From NCBI GenBank assembly GCA_003427395.1, contig BFEA01000306.1, positions 1,941,961 to 1,962,492 of the forward strand: a stretch of 20,532 nucleotides of DNA, in the 5' to 3' direction. A program made the position numbers and the translations under genes. Below, piece by piece: positions 8,005-17,811 of this stretch. How positions within the stretch are numbered: the first letter of the stretch is position 1; every line of letters starts with the position of its first letter. This DNA is from Chara braunii. Lineage: Eukaryota > Streptophyta > Charophyceae > Charales > Characeae. The notes under the pieces were generated by a model. The model had not been told where the DNA came from. It made no database searches and was given only the letters and a program-made list of their open reading frames with translations.

Positions 8005-10904
8005 ATGCCGAGGGGCGGGAGGGACGCACGGCCATGACAGAGGCCCCTGGGTGCGTCTGGAGGGGGTGGTCAGTGCAGGCCAGTTGGGAGAGAGTTCACT
8101 CCTGTCTTCGACGATGATAATGTAGAGCTCTTTCTGGATGCCTACCAGGCTCATGCGACATGAGAGGGATGGTCTACCCAGGAAAGGATATGAAATCTAA
8201 GAGGAGTTGGGCGTTTTGAGGAGCCTATCGCGCACATCCGAGAGGAGGCTTTGACCTGGCAGGTCGTGGAGGTGAGGATGCAGAGACTGAGGGCCTCGCC
8301 ACCAGGACGTGATGGTTTTCCCATTCGGCTGGAGGAAGGCAATGCAGAGGAGTTCATTCCAGCCTATGAGCAGTATATGCGCGATCAGGGGACCGGGCAG
8401 GGGGAGTGGATGCAGACGTTGCCCTCTGGACGTGAAGGACAGAGAGGCCACTAGCGAGGCAGATTCGGGACAGAGCGCATGATTGGGAGGACTGCCAGGC
8501 TCAGCTGAGACAGGCATTTCGACGGCCAGAGCCGGAGAGACCAGAGCCCAGGGTGGAAAGACGGCAGAGGAGTAAGAGGCCACGTCGAGACCCAGAAACA
8601 AGGGGGGCCATAGCGATTAGGAGAGGCCGAAAGGCTTCGGCACAGCGGGAGGAGCCAGCGGAGCCAGTTCAGGCGGCGGAGCCGGCGCAGGCAGCGGAAC
8701 CAGTTCAGGCAGCAGGGCCAGCTCAGGTAGCGGAGCTACCCCCTACTCGTGGACTTGAGCTAGTGGAGTTTTGCCAGATCACAGGCAGTGACCTACGGGG
8801 TCTGTCGCCGAAGTTGCCAGAGGAGAGGGAGGCTGTACTGTTGAGGATGTGGCTCGATAGGCTGGAGGCCCATCTCGATGTGTTCCAATGGGGGACTTCG
8901 CAGCTGGGAGGAGATCCGGTTGAACTGGCACAGTACGAGCCGGCAGAAGAGCCACCAGGCCCTGAGTCGGAAGCTGAGCCGCACGAGTCAGGGGAGCTGG
9001 GGACCGAGGAGGTTATTACCATTGGGGACGATACCCCTCCTCCCACCCCAATCCCGGAGCAGGTGCGGCAGTACTGGCCTGAGGGAATTCCTGAGCCGGA
9101 TAGCGAGGAGATTCCAGTACCGCCATTGGAAACTATAACGCTGCCTCCGAAGCAGGCTGAGCCAGGGGAGCGAGAGGAGAGCGAGAGGGCGAGGATACAT
9201 ACGATTGTGCCACCACAGCTAGCTGAGCATGCGGCCGAGCACTTGGACACTGAGGTGCCGCCACCCAAGGAGCCACCGCCAGAGTTACCGCCTGCAGGAG
9301 GGGGAGTGAGTGCGGGAGTCCCACTGCGAGGGGGCCACGGGGCACGAGCAGGGAGGCCATCAGGGGAGACAGCTGAGGAAAAGTCCGTGAGGGTGCAGGC
9401 GCGCATTGCTGAAATATACGAGAAGAAAGTTAGGATGGAAGCTGCAGGAGAGGCGCCGACACCGCCGGTCGACCCCGGGACCAGTGAGCAGAGGGTTGGC
9501 GAGGCATGGGCTAGATACGATAGGAGGGAGGCCGCCCTCTTGAGGTCACGAGAGGCCGGACGCGAGGACGAGAGGGCGGACGAGGCATGAGAGACTGGGG
9601 ACTTGGAATTTTCAACCGCCAGGATGGCGATCGAGCGTAAAGATAGGAGGATACGCCAGGCGGCGATCTCGTCGTTCCAGCGTTACACCATGCTTAGCGA
9701 TGAGCTGGTGGTCTCAAGGTTGGAGGTGGAGCAGCTATCTACTCAACTCGCGGAAGAGAAGACGAAGAACCAAGCCTGAAAGTCTCGTATGGAAGCCAAA
9801 GAAGCTGAATGGGAAAGGAGGCTCCAAGATATGGCGGCAACTATGGAGAGACTTTCGGCCACCAAGGTGGTGAACTGGACGGAGCAGAGTCGATATGGTA
9901 TCCAGGGAGAGGAGGTGCAAGGACTCTTTGGCTAGGGAGGGACGACAGGGCCACCTCAGCCAGGGGGGATGGAGAAGGTATTCTTGGATTCAGCGGAGGC
10001 GGAAGCAAGGCGGAAGGCCGAGGAGAAGAGTTTCAGCTTCAGAGCTTCCACGGAGTTGGCCTCGCAGCAAGTGACCCCTATGGCAATTGAGACCCCCGCA
10101 GAGAAGCCAGCGCAGAGGCCCCAGTCGCCACCAGCAGGAGGAAGTTCCGCGGAAAGGTCCCCTACGATTCTATTAGAAGTGCGGGGAGGCACCGTTACGG
10201 GGGCAGTGGTGGCCGCTGAGCCTGAGACGATGGAGGAAGAGGCATCACGCCTGGATGAGATAGTGGCAGCCATGGAGCTAGATATGCCATCAGGGGGGCC
10301 TCAGAGGCAGGAGACCCCGGAGCGTGTGCTGGAAATGGGAGAATTGAAGACGCAATGGGGCTCCTGGGCCACAGAGGCTGACTCAGGGGGGCGGATGTCG
10401 GAGCAGCACTAAGAGGTTATGAGTGAACCAGCGGCAGCCGTGACTCCTCAGCCATCAGAGCCGCATAGGAACGAGAGGGCGACTGTGATGGAGGAGGCCC
10501 ACGAGGGGAGGCCACAGAGATTGGATACTCCGGAGTACAGGCCTGAGGGGGATGAGATGCGAGCGGGGCCAAGCACCCAGGCGCTAGGGATGAGATCAGA
10601 GGAGTCGTGGAGCATGCCCTAGAGTCATGAGGTGAGCAGAGAGGTCAGTGAGGCACCGTTGTCGCCAGGATCCCAAAAGAAGAAGAGAAGGTACCAAAGG
10701 AGGTCAGGTGATCAGTGCTTCTTCTGCGAACATGGCATACACAGAGCCCTTGAGTGTCCAAAGTTCCTCAAGGACAAGGCAGTTCGGAAAGTGACAGAGA
10801 GAGGTGGAAAGATGTATGATAGGCGAGGTCGAGTGGTAGAGCGAGCTCCAGATGGGGGTAGGGCTCAGCTATATAGACAAAACCAGGAGGTCATGAGTGA
10901 GTAG
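8005..10904 (+). pseudogene. Second Gag-like protein with C-terminal CCHC zinc knuckle, broken
   Basis: One long coding unit can be followed from ATG 8005. It starts in one frame (TGA at 8035, 8161, 8191) and shifts near 8425-8455 to the frame that runs to TAG 10902-10904 (TGA 9588 and 9777, TAG 9933, TAA 10410, TAG 10620). An intact version would be about 960 residues. The N-terminus is capsid-like: FTPVFDDDNVELFLDAYQAHA, then RQIRDRAHDWEDCQAQLRQAF. The middle is rich in P, E and A, with four 6-residue repeats. It is followed by probable coiled coil (YDRREAALLRSREAG; LVVSRLEVEQLSTQLAEEK). The C-terminus has an intact CCHC knuckle (C 10716, C 10725, H 10740, C 10755). No signal peptide or membrane segment is seen, so it is not env-like. 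RNA binding is inferred. Confidence 0.68.
8661..8732 (+). repeat. Coding 18-bp minisatellite, four units
   Basis: Four consecutive 18-base units encode (E/G)P(V/A)QA(A/V) in the second gag-like unit. Units differ mainly at third codon positions, so they have drifted under some protein constraint or are moderately old. Such repeats are common in low-complexity linkers and could change length by slippage. Confidence 0.8.
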
Positions 10905-11698
10905 GGGCTGGTCCGTCTATATGTCAGTAGGACTAGAGTTCCTTCGCACGCAGAGGTCGGTTTAGAGGTGTATACACTTTGAGTTGATCGGGTGGATCCT
11001 AGAGGTGTGCATGCTTGGGGTCAGTCGAGTAAGTCCTGTCCATTTGTACATACATAGATGACAGTGCTTGATGGGTTTTGAGCCTTTTTTTGTGTGATAC
11101 AATTTAAGAGATGAGGTACAGTTGTGTGATATGTGCGACTATCTGGTTACGCCTTAGATTTCTACCTGCATTTTTGAGTAGGTTCCGAGAGGTCGTAACA
11201 CTCGGGACACGAGTTTACTCGGCAGAGCGAGACAATGGACAGAGTACTTTGTGTTGTTTTCGAGGCAGACATCCTATCCCCGAGTATATTCTACGAGTTG
11301 TACATTGAGGACATGAGTTCTCCTCAGTTGAGAGAGATGATGGGTTAAGTATTTGTACTGCATCCTTGGGGGAGATATTTTGCTCCCGAGTATGTTTTGA
11401 CTTCAGACCCTGTGTGACTTATTCTGTGATGATCACAATCACTCCCGCACGTGTGGCTTTATCCCAATGTATGATGGCTTTGTGTGAGAGATGTGTGGGA
11501 TACATCTCATATGTTTTGTGTTGTGTGAATGTGGGATACCGTCTACTCTTCGGTATACTCGTACGATCTGCCTATGGGCGGATGAAAGGGCCGAGTATAA
11601 GGGGAGGCAGTGCGCTTGTTTTGTGACAGGGGCGTGAGGATTCTAATGGATTTTGCGAGTCATTGAGACTCGAATACTTACCATGCCAGATGTTTTAT
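10905..11698 (+). other. Start of 3' noncoding region, with several hairpins
   Basis: No gene is seen; open frames here are short, with no recognisable content. Perfect short stems include TGAGGA/TCCTCA (11306-11326), GGGAG/CTCCC (11370-11387), CGAGTC/GACTCG (11656-11672), and a nested pair: outer ATACTCG/CGAGTAT (11555-11598) and inner ATCTGCC/GGGCGGAT-type (11566-11583). A competing stem ATACCG/CGGTAT (11536-11556) shares two bases with the outer one. The string CCGAGTAT recurs near 11279, 11386 and 11591. Confidence 0.55.
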
Positions 11699-11805
11699 GG
11701 TTGAGTTGCGAAGAGGGCCCATAAGCAGGTCCCTCAATTGAGTTGTTTCGAGGTTGAGTTGTGGAGAGGACCCATAAGTAGGCCTCTCAGTTTGAGTGGT
11801 TTTAT
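11699..11805 (+). repeat. Two-copy tandem repeat (~53 bp) with compensating stems
   Basis: Copies at 11699-11751 and 11752-11805 both start GGTTGAGTTG and contain CCCATAAGYAGG. In copy one this loop is closed by GAGGG/CCCTC (11713-11735), in copy two by GAGAGG/CCTCTC (11764-11788). The stem sequences differ but still pair while the loop is unchanged. The core CCATAAG is also in the loops of the larger hairpin array at 16911-17811. Confidence 0.7.
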
Positions 11806-12189
11806 GGTTGAGACCCCTTCAGATTAAGGAAGGTGGTAATGTTGCTTATAGGGAGACTCATCTTCAAAAGGAAGGTGCTTTGAAAAGGGTCGCGTGATAG
11901 CTCATCCTAAAAAGGGAGGGATGGATGGGAGACCTATTGGGAGAGACCCCCTTTGTGTGAAAGGTGGTTAATAGATTTAGGGGCATGATAAACAAAGTTT
12001 GAGTTGATAAAGTCTGATGAGAGGAACCAGGATTATGGTTTGGATCATTGGTGGAACTGAGAAGGTTGCAAGTCAGTGCATTAAGATGTCGTGGGATGTG
12101 TGGTCTGTTGTCTCTGATCAGGTCAGTAGGCCACGACCTTGTGTGAGCCTAGCGGTGAATTTCGTTNTGATCGTGANAAGGGGCCGTGC
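11806..12189 (+). other. Noncoding, no gene seen
   Basis: G-rich stretch with short imperfect inverted repeats around CATCTTC (11867) and CATCC (11903), apparently two diverged versions of one motif. Nothing resembling a gene or known RNA was found. Single N bases begin near 12167. Confidence 0.4.
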
Positions 12190-12592
12190 TTTCTATGTTG
12201 TCCCATAGGGAGCTGGTAAACACCTTTAANAAGTGAGACAGACCCCTGCGTAGTNCCGCAGCGGGCCTGTGGTCTGTTTTGCGACGCACCGTCTAGACAC
12301 TTGTGCTAATNCTAAGGCATATTGAGGAATACCAAGCTAAACGGTAAAGGNTAGCACCTCTAGGGCGCAACCCCTATTGGATGGCTGCAAGCCAGCACAA
12401 CCTGGCTGCGGACCCACGTCTACCAACGGGGTAAGAGTTTAANGGGTTATGCANGACCCAGGGAATTACTCCGGTGGGATGGNGGGGAGTATAAGACGAG
12501 TCTTTCAGGAGTCCTGATTGAATGCTTATCAGGAAAAAACCTATCGTTGCATAATCAACGAAGGAACTACCGCTAAAGCAACAATGCGGTAG
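12190..12592 (+). other. Dense cluster of short perfect hairpins
   Basis: Within 400 bases I find CTATG/CATAG (12193-12208); ACAGACC/GGTCTGT (12238-12277) enclosing CTGCG/CGCAG (12246-12261); TAGGG/CCCTA (12361-12376); AGCCAG/CTGGCT (12390-12407); ACCC/GGGT (12412-12432); GGGT/ACCC (12444-12459); TACTCC/GGAGTA (12467-12491); TCCTGAT/ATCAGGA (12512-12534); TCGTTG/CAACGA (12544-12561); and CTACCGC/GCGGTAG (12567-12592). Several loops contain CAAC. The density suggests a folded RNA domain. It does not match rRNA, or a group I or II intron core that I can recognise. Confidence 0.5.
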
Positions 12593-12886
12593 GCCGTAGA
12601 TCTGGCTCGATCAACTAGACTATGGTGGGNCAGGATGAAGACCTAGCATTTCTGTACTAGACTGCAGAAGGAGCTGAGATGAGATTTAAGTGTATATATG
12701 TATATGTGTTTGATTGTGAGGATTNTCGGGAGNGAGGCAAGAANGTCTTCTAAAGGTCTCGTCTAAGGCCCGCGTCCCTGGGGAGGGCTCCGCTTATGAG
12801 GAAGAGCCTAACAGGGGCACTCAACGAGAAGCCGGCGTTTGTCTANGGCAAGGGGGAGAGGATGGTTCGAGGAGGCCTCTGGAACT
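12593..12886 (+). other. Noncoding spacer
   Basis: No gene is seen. It has a short TG/TA-rich tract (about 12690-12712), several single N bases and one stem, GGCTC/GAGCC (about 12786-12808). Confidence 0.4.
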
Positions 12887-12967
12887 TATGCTGTAGTATT
12901 GATGGGTAATACACCAACGTCCTAATGTTAGGGCAGTGGGGACCCAGGTTGAAACCCTGGTAGCATA
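12887..12967 (+). ncRNA. tRNA-like fold (possible tRNA pseudogene or tRNA-derived structure)
   Basis: Acceptor TATGCTG (12887-12893) pairs with TAGCATA (12961-12967) over 7 bp with one G-U. TA follows at positions 8-9. The D-stem GTAT/ATAC (12896-12912) has a nine-base loop containing GGG. The T-arm CCAGG/CCTGG (12944-12960) has a seven-base loop and abuts the acceptor exactly as in tRNA. GGTTGAAACCC fits the box B consensus at ten of eleven positions. The anticodon stem CCAAC/GTTAG has one mismatch and an eight-base loop, and the variable region is about 12 bases, so it is not a normal functional tRNA. Length is 81 nt. Inverted repeats are frequent nearby, so chance remains possible. Confidence 0.4.
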
Positions 12968-14165
12968 TAGTTGTGTAGGCACGGATTGTTGGAACCTGAG
13001 TCTGTCGGCTAATCGGATTGGTTCCTTTCTCGTCAGCATTTGGGGATTTGGATGGATTTATAGTCTTTTGATTAGGCGAAGCCATGGGGACGTCGCTTAA
13101 TATGGTCCGGTAGGTTGTCTGCGCGAATACCCTTATAAGGGTATACGCCCTGTTTTTTTGCAGCTGACAGAAAAAATGGGTTTCGTCGAAATAAGTCGTG
13201 CGAGACACGGCCGCGTTCGGGATTTGCCTTGGTTAAGTTAGGGGGTATGTGGGCGCGCAGTTTTAGGGCGCGCGTGTGATTTTTCCAATTGATTGGGCAG
13301 TCGGTTTGGTTGACCAACCCGAATTTTGTTACGGATTAGAGTAAGGAATACAGGATTCGTTCCTTTTTGGCAAGGTTGGCTAATGGTAGGCTTGACGTAC
13401 GAGGCGGGGCGCGAGGTGGCCATGACGTAAACTAGGCAGGCCGGCGCGGGTACCCAGCAGGAGTGAGGCCGGGCTGTTTTCCCAGGTCCAGGCACGGCGC
13501 CACACCACCTTTTATTGGCTTCCGCGCGAACCAATCTCAGGCTTGGGCTTAGCCCTATAGGTTACGACATTGGACTCATGAAACAGAGGTGTGGGGATCG
13601 AGGCCAGCGAGGCGACAGCATGGGAGCAGCGAAGCAATATGGGAGGGACCGAGGGGTTGAGGGCCCGACGGGGCTATCCCCCTCAGTTTTGTTGCCGGAC
13701 GCGGCGATGGACCCGACTTACGGGACTGGTGAGGTACCAACAGCCCCACGTCTTCCGTTTTAAGGTGCTTTTATATATATGCCAGTGTATATTTTCTATT
13801 TTTTTTAATTTTATTTTGGGAGGTTAAAAAGCCATTGCCTCAGAGGCGAGGCCGGTGTTAGTTTCGAGGACTGCGATAGAGTCAGGGGGTCTGACTCAGT
13901 CGGTACGCCTATGGGATAGGTGAGGGATGAAGCGAAGTGCCAGCGTGTGCGTGACCAGTGGGGGCTTAGCTCGTAAGTCGGAGGAAAGTTAGTGGTGTGG
14001 GTTATCCATGGGTGCCCGATTGCCCGCCGGGGCCTGGTGTGAGAAGGGTAAGTGTGAGCGTACCCGTTGGGGCCCTGAGAAGGCGGAGCGGACCAGCAGG
14101 GGCTCAGTGGAGGGGCCGCTACGTCGCAGCTGCGTGTGAGTCGTTCGATGGGCTAGGTTATGGGG
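12968..14165 (+). other. Noncoding region
   Basis: No supported gene on either strand. Notable items are a perfect 18-bp palindrome at 13127-13144, a GC-rich part around 13400-13760, a T-rich run (13791-13815) and the stem GAGTCAG/CTGACTC with loop GGGGT (13879-13897). Open frames on both strands are short and overlap each other without recognisable content. Confidence 0.5.
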
Positions 14166-16650
14166 GCGAAAGATTAATCGAGTCGGTTAGTGACCGATTT
14201 CTTCCTGCGCTTTTTCGAAAACGTCGGGGGTTGCGCTACTGGGGAGGCAGAGAGGAACGGGTTGGGCTGCGTTAGGAGCTGCCAAAAAAAGGCCGGGGTG
14301 ACGACAACAGAAGTAAGGGAGGCGGACGCAGGTAGCAGGGTAGGATGAACCCGGGTGCGAAGCGGCGCCGGGTACGTGTGAATCCAACCAGAGATAGCGA
14401 GGTGTTGGGACGGGCGAGGGAAGGAGAGCATAGCTCCTGCGAGCCGTGGCGGAATCGAGAGAGGTAGGGTACAATCCCGGAGTTTTTGCCCCANGCGAAT
14501 CCAGAGATAAGGTNAGAATGAGAGGAGGAGGAGTAGGGCGGGAGCTATGACGGAAACGAGTTGCGCGAAGGCGTCGACTAGGGGNAGGAAGGGGGCATGG
14601 AAGATCATNGTTTTNGCTCACTAGNAGANGGAGACAGGTGGGAGAAGATGGTAGACCGGGNATTTGGGGCCAGGCGATTCTGATGGTATGGTTAGTTCTN
14701 AGCGTAGTTGATTAGAATTAGAGCTTGATAGGGAAGGTTGCGCGCAGGAAGGGCGAANACCGAAGGAATGTNTCTTTCTGTGTTTNGGCGAAAGATTCGT
14801 TCCCGTGCTGCTCNTTTTTCAGGTGGAAGTAGGTGANGNCAGCCGTTGAGCAGGAGATTACCTAATGGGTCAGAGCCTCGCTCTGTGCGTTGATGGGATT
14901 GGTCTCGGCCTCCTTCCTGCGTATGCGGNNNNGAAGCCGGATACTTCACNGCGNCNCAATATAAGATTCACACGATTCGGCTCGTCTTGCTTGATAAAAG
15001 GGGGCTCAGCCACGAGGCTGAAGGCGTANATGTCGNCAGTTGGAGAGTCCGACTAACGGACGGGGCATAGACAGAGGGGGCTGCCGTGCTCTNTTTCTCT
15101 NTGCACGTGGTCGACCCTGGTTGGTGGAGTGATTTGATCTAGTAGGGTGGAGTCCGGCTTGTTGTGCGATTGTTAAGGGTNGTGTGTTGTGGCTGTTGAA
15201 TTTCGAAANGATCATTGGTATCGAGATTTCTCGTCGNCGCCAACTATCCGCGACCGTTATTGCNGTTATATGCTGGCCCNGTGCNGTTGTCCCTTCTCGA
15301 GCCANCGCTGATTTGTTTCTTTAAGGACCCGCTTCGNTTTTTTTTGCACTAACCAGGAGATACGAGCAACTGTGGGTGTGGTGCACTCGCATGCTAGGGG
15401 GCAGCGAAGGGAGCGAGAGGGAGGGAAAGGAAAGGGTGATGAGAAAAGANGTACGGACCTGGACTTGGTGGTGATCTGCAAAGTCGACANCTTAGTACAC
15501 CTCTATCGTTACTACTGACGTCCATACANTGGCAAATTGTAGGCTACTGCCAGCTCGGTAGTGGTAGCNGGTGTACTGAGCGCCCAGAAGGAAGGGAGCC
15601 GTACTGTCTGTTGGTGGGGGGCGAGGTTCTGTCTGTGCATCCTCTCAGGCCCTAAGCNGAGGACTTAGCTGCATATGGTATGCGTGGTGGTCACNNTACT
15701 GCATAAGGCCGGTATGNTGCTCCGCACAGGATTCATTGNGGTACCGTCATGATCTCAGCTTTGTAAGCCTGACCGCGAGGTTGGAGGTTACCTGTTGGCC
15801 AGTAATGCGTATCCTAGGTGGTGCAGNAGGTTAGAGTACTATTGATAACAGACTGAGGGGGCAGGNTGTTCGCAGTCGGGCGAACGAGCGTGCTNATGGC
15901 AGTAAATTGGATAAGTNGAAGTGGGGGGCTGCAGTAGTTTGAGTAAGCCGCCCTGCACCTTGGCGAGAGGACTGGTTTCAGGGCGGGGACTCCATCTNCA
16001 GAAGAACGGGACTGTGCTCCNGTTGCAGTTTTTCTGCTAAAGCCTGGGTTTCTGTTAAGCCCGAGTTCTGTTGAATCACTTCTCTGTGCGACCGCACCTT
16101 CGGCTGCGCAATTGTTGGGGTATTACGGCNACGCATGACTATTATGTACGGCTGCTGAGANCGCATTATGNTTGNTGGNTGCNGGATCAGGTTGCTGCAG
16201 CACAAGTAAGAGCGGTGCTTGGCTGAGCCATGACCGGATATGAGCCATCGCCGGTGTGCCTCAAACTGCGAGCTTGCGATGTGGCTGAGTTTCTGGAGGA
16301 AGGAGCTATNATTGCGAANTGGGAGGTCGGCANGGGGTTGACCTCAACCGCTTGACTTNAGCTTTGACCANGCTGTTGTTGGTTGGCCACCATTGCGGGG
16401 CCCTCTGGAGCATCAAGAGTTCAAGGCCCTCTCCTGCGAGTCTGAGTGCACCTCTCTTGTATCTAAGAGTCTTAAAACTATCTACCTCTGTCCTTCTTAC
16501 TCCAAGTCTAGTCTACTGGTTCAGAGAGGAAGGCGGCATGCGGGATTGCAACCCGTAGGACCGCATCAAGACTCTGTGGGGAGTCATCCCACCGATTGTG
16601 GGAGCTCTGCCGGAAATCAGGAGGAGTTTTGGAGGCAGGGAATTGAAAGG
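14166..16650 (+). other. Noncoding region with many scattered N bases
   Basis: No recognisable gene. Two overlapping minus-strand frames of 144 codons (14174-14621) reflect low stop density in G-rich sequence, with low-complexity Pro/Leu/Ser products. Isolated N bases are frequent from 14494 to 16372. ACTGCC/GGTAGT-type pairing is seen near 15545-15562. Nothing else stands out. Confidence 0.5.
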
Positions 16651-16910
16651 TGACCATTACGTCCCCTCTATAAACCCAGGTATAACCCCTATTCTCGTAC
16701 GTCTTTCTATGGTTGGATGAGTGTATTGCATGTACCCCTACTTGACTTTGGTTTGACCTTTAGGACACAAGTCAGACTAAGTAAAGGAATGTGTGTGCAA
16801 AAGCAGTTTCAGTTTCTTGATTGCCTAAAAGCAGATTATGATAAGGGATTGCCTCAGGGGGAAGGGTGGGAGAAAGGTGGTTTTGCTTGATATTGGAAGG
16901 GTCTTATGGG
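16651..16910 (+). other. AT-richer spacer before the hairpin array
   Basis: Composition becomes T-rich here and stays so to about 18900. An 18-base motif at 16742-16759 (TTGACTTTGGTTTGACCT), followed by GTTTCAGTTT at 16806-16815, recurs on the other side of the array (17879-17896 and 17931-17940). No gene is seen. Confidence 0.5.
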
Positions 16911-17811
16911 GTCAGGCATGGTTCCATAAGTTTGGATGGCTTGACTGCTGTGTTTGTTCTGTTTTTCTGAAAAGGCCAAACTTTGTTTCTAAGATGAATG
17001 ACTTGGCCGTTGTGTTTATTTAATTTCGCCAGACTTTGTTTCTAAGATGAATGACTTGACTTTTTTTTGTGGGGTCTAGTTGTGCAAACTTGAGGACCAG
17101 ATTTTGTTTCTAAGATGAATGGTCTGGTCGCTGTTTATTTCTGGGTGGTTTCTGAACAGCTTCTCGGTTAACTCAGAGTGCTTTTTTTTTTTGTGCTGAG
17201 AAAAAGGGGTTGAGCTTTGTTTCTAAGATGAATGGCTCAACTCTTTTGTTTGTTTTATTGTGAGGGAGTAATTCTCGCTGAGGACAAAGCATGTTCCATA
17301 AGATTGGATGATTTTGGACTCATGCCGCACACAGATGGATCGGAGAGAAATGAACCTGGCAGAGGACCAGACATGTTCTATAGGATTTGAAGGTCTGGCT
17401 CAATGCCTCGCACATGCTGGAACCCCAAAGATTATGATTTGGCTATATTTTATTACTATCTTACTTAAGAACAGGCTAGTCAGGCACGGGTTCCATAAGA
17501 TTGGATGGCCTGACTACAACTTACCATAAATTTGAAGAGAGTATAACTAAGAATATAATTGAAGGTAACTTTGGGCACACTGAGCTTTGTTTCTGAGATG
17601 AATGGCTCAGTCCTATACTCTGTTTTTGAACACTAAGTTCAGAGAGATGTATATAACTTGGATATTAAAAAGTTCAGGGCGACTAGGCATTTTTTCTAAG
17701 ATGAATGACTTAGTCATGTCCCCAAAGAAAGAGAAAAGTAGTTGTGCAACCTGTTCGTGTATACTTGATGGTCAAGTCAGGCGTGTTCCATAAGATTGGA
17801 TGACCTGACTT
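16911..17811 (+). repeat. Array of eleven hairpins with conserved loops and covarying stems
   Basis: Eleven units share a loop close to GTTYCATAAGATTGRATG (a shorter form is GTTTCTAAGATGAATG) but have different stems. Units are at 16911-16945, 16974-17008, 17028-17060 (weak), 17095-17129, 17209-17241, 17280-17321 (partial), 17367-17398, 17477-17516, 17579-17611, 17681-17715 and 17774-17811. Stems include GGCCAA/TTGGCC, GACCAGA/TCTGGTC, GTTGAGC/GCTCAAC, CCAGAC/GTCTGG, TAGTCAGGC/GCCTGACTA, ACTGAGC/GCTCAGT and AAGTCAGG/CCTGACTT. Nine of eleven form 6-9 bp stems, all but two of these without wobble pairs. Different stem sequences around one loop mean that pairing itself was conserved. Two loop classes alternate irregularly. 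Spacing is uneven (about 30-120 bases) and the spacers look unrelated. Function is unknown; binding by a Gag protein, packaging or RNA export are possibilities. Confidence 0.85.

Noticed and set aside
8723-9406. 227-codon minus-strand open frame
   Set aside because: It is the shadow of the second gag-like unit on the other strand; the product is Ser/Gly/Pro low complexity with no motif.
8005-10904. Envelope-like gene
   Set aside because: The position suits env, but there is no signal peptide, transmembrane segment or cysteine-rich ectodomain; the CCHC knuckle and capsid-like start point to Gag.
11366-11626. 86-codon open frame
   Set aside because: Cys/Val-rich product without motif; it overlaps the nested hairpins and CCGAGTAT repeats, so it is likely accidental.
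12190-12592. Ribosomal RNA, group I or group II intron
   Set aside because: I could not find a conserved rRNA block, a domain V-like hairpin or paired P/Q/R/S elements; only many short stems are visible.
14174-14621. Two overlapping 144-codon minus-strand frames
   Set aside because: They overlap in different frames, cross N bases, and give Pro/Leu/Ser-rich products explained by G-rich + strand composition.
17180-17200. Bacterial-type terminator (stem plus T-run)
   Set aside because: The T-run lies inside the loop of a CTCAG/CTGAG pair rather than after it, and the sequence is eukaryotic.
16911-17811. CRISPR-like array
   Set aside because: The conserved part is a hairpin loop with variable stems, units are unevenly spaced, spacers are not uniform, and the context is a eukaryotic retroelement without cas genes.
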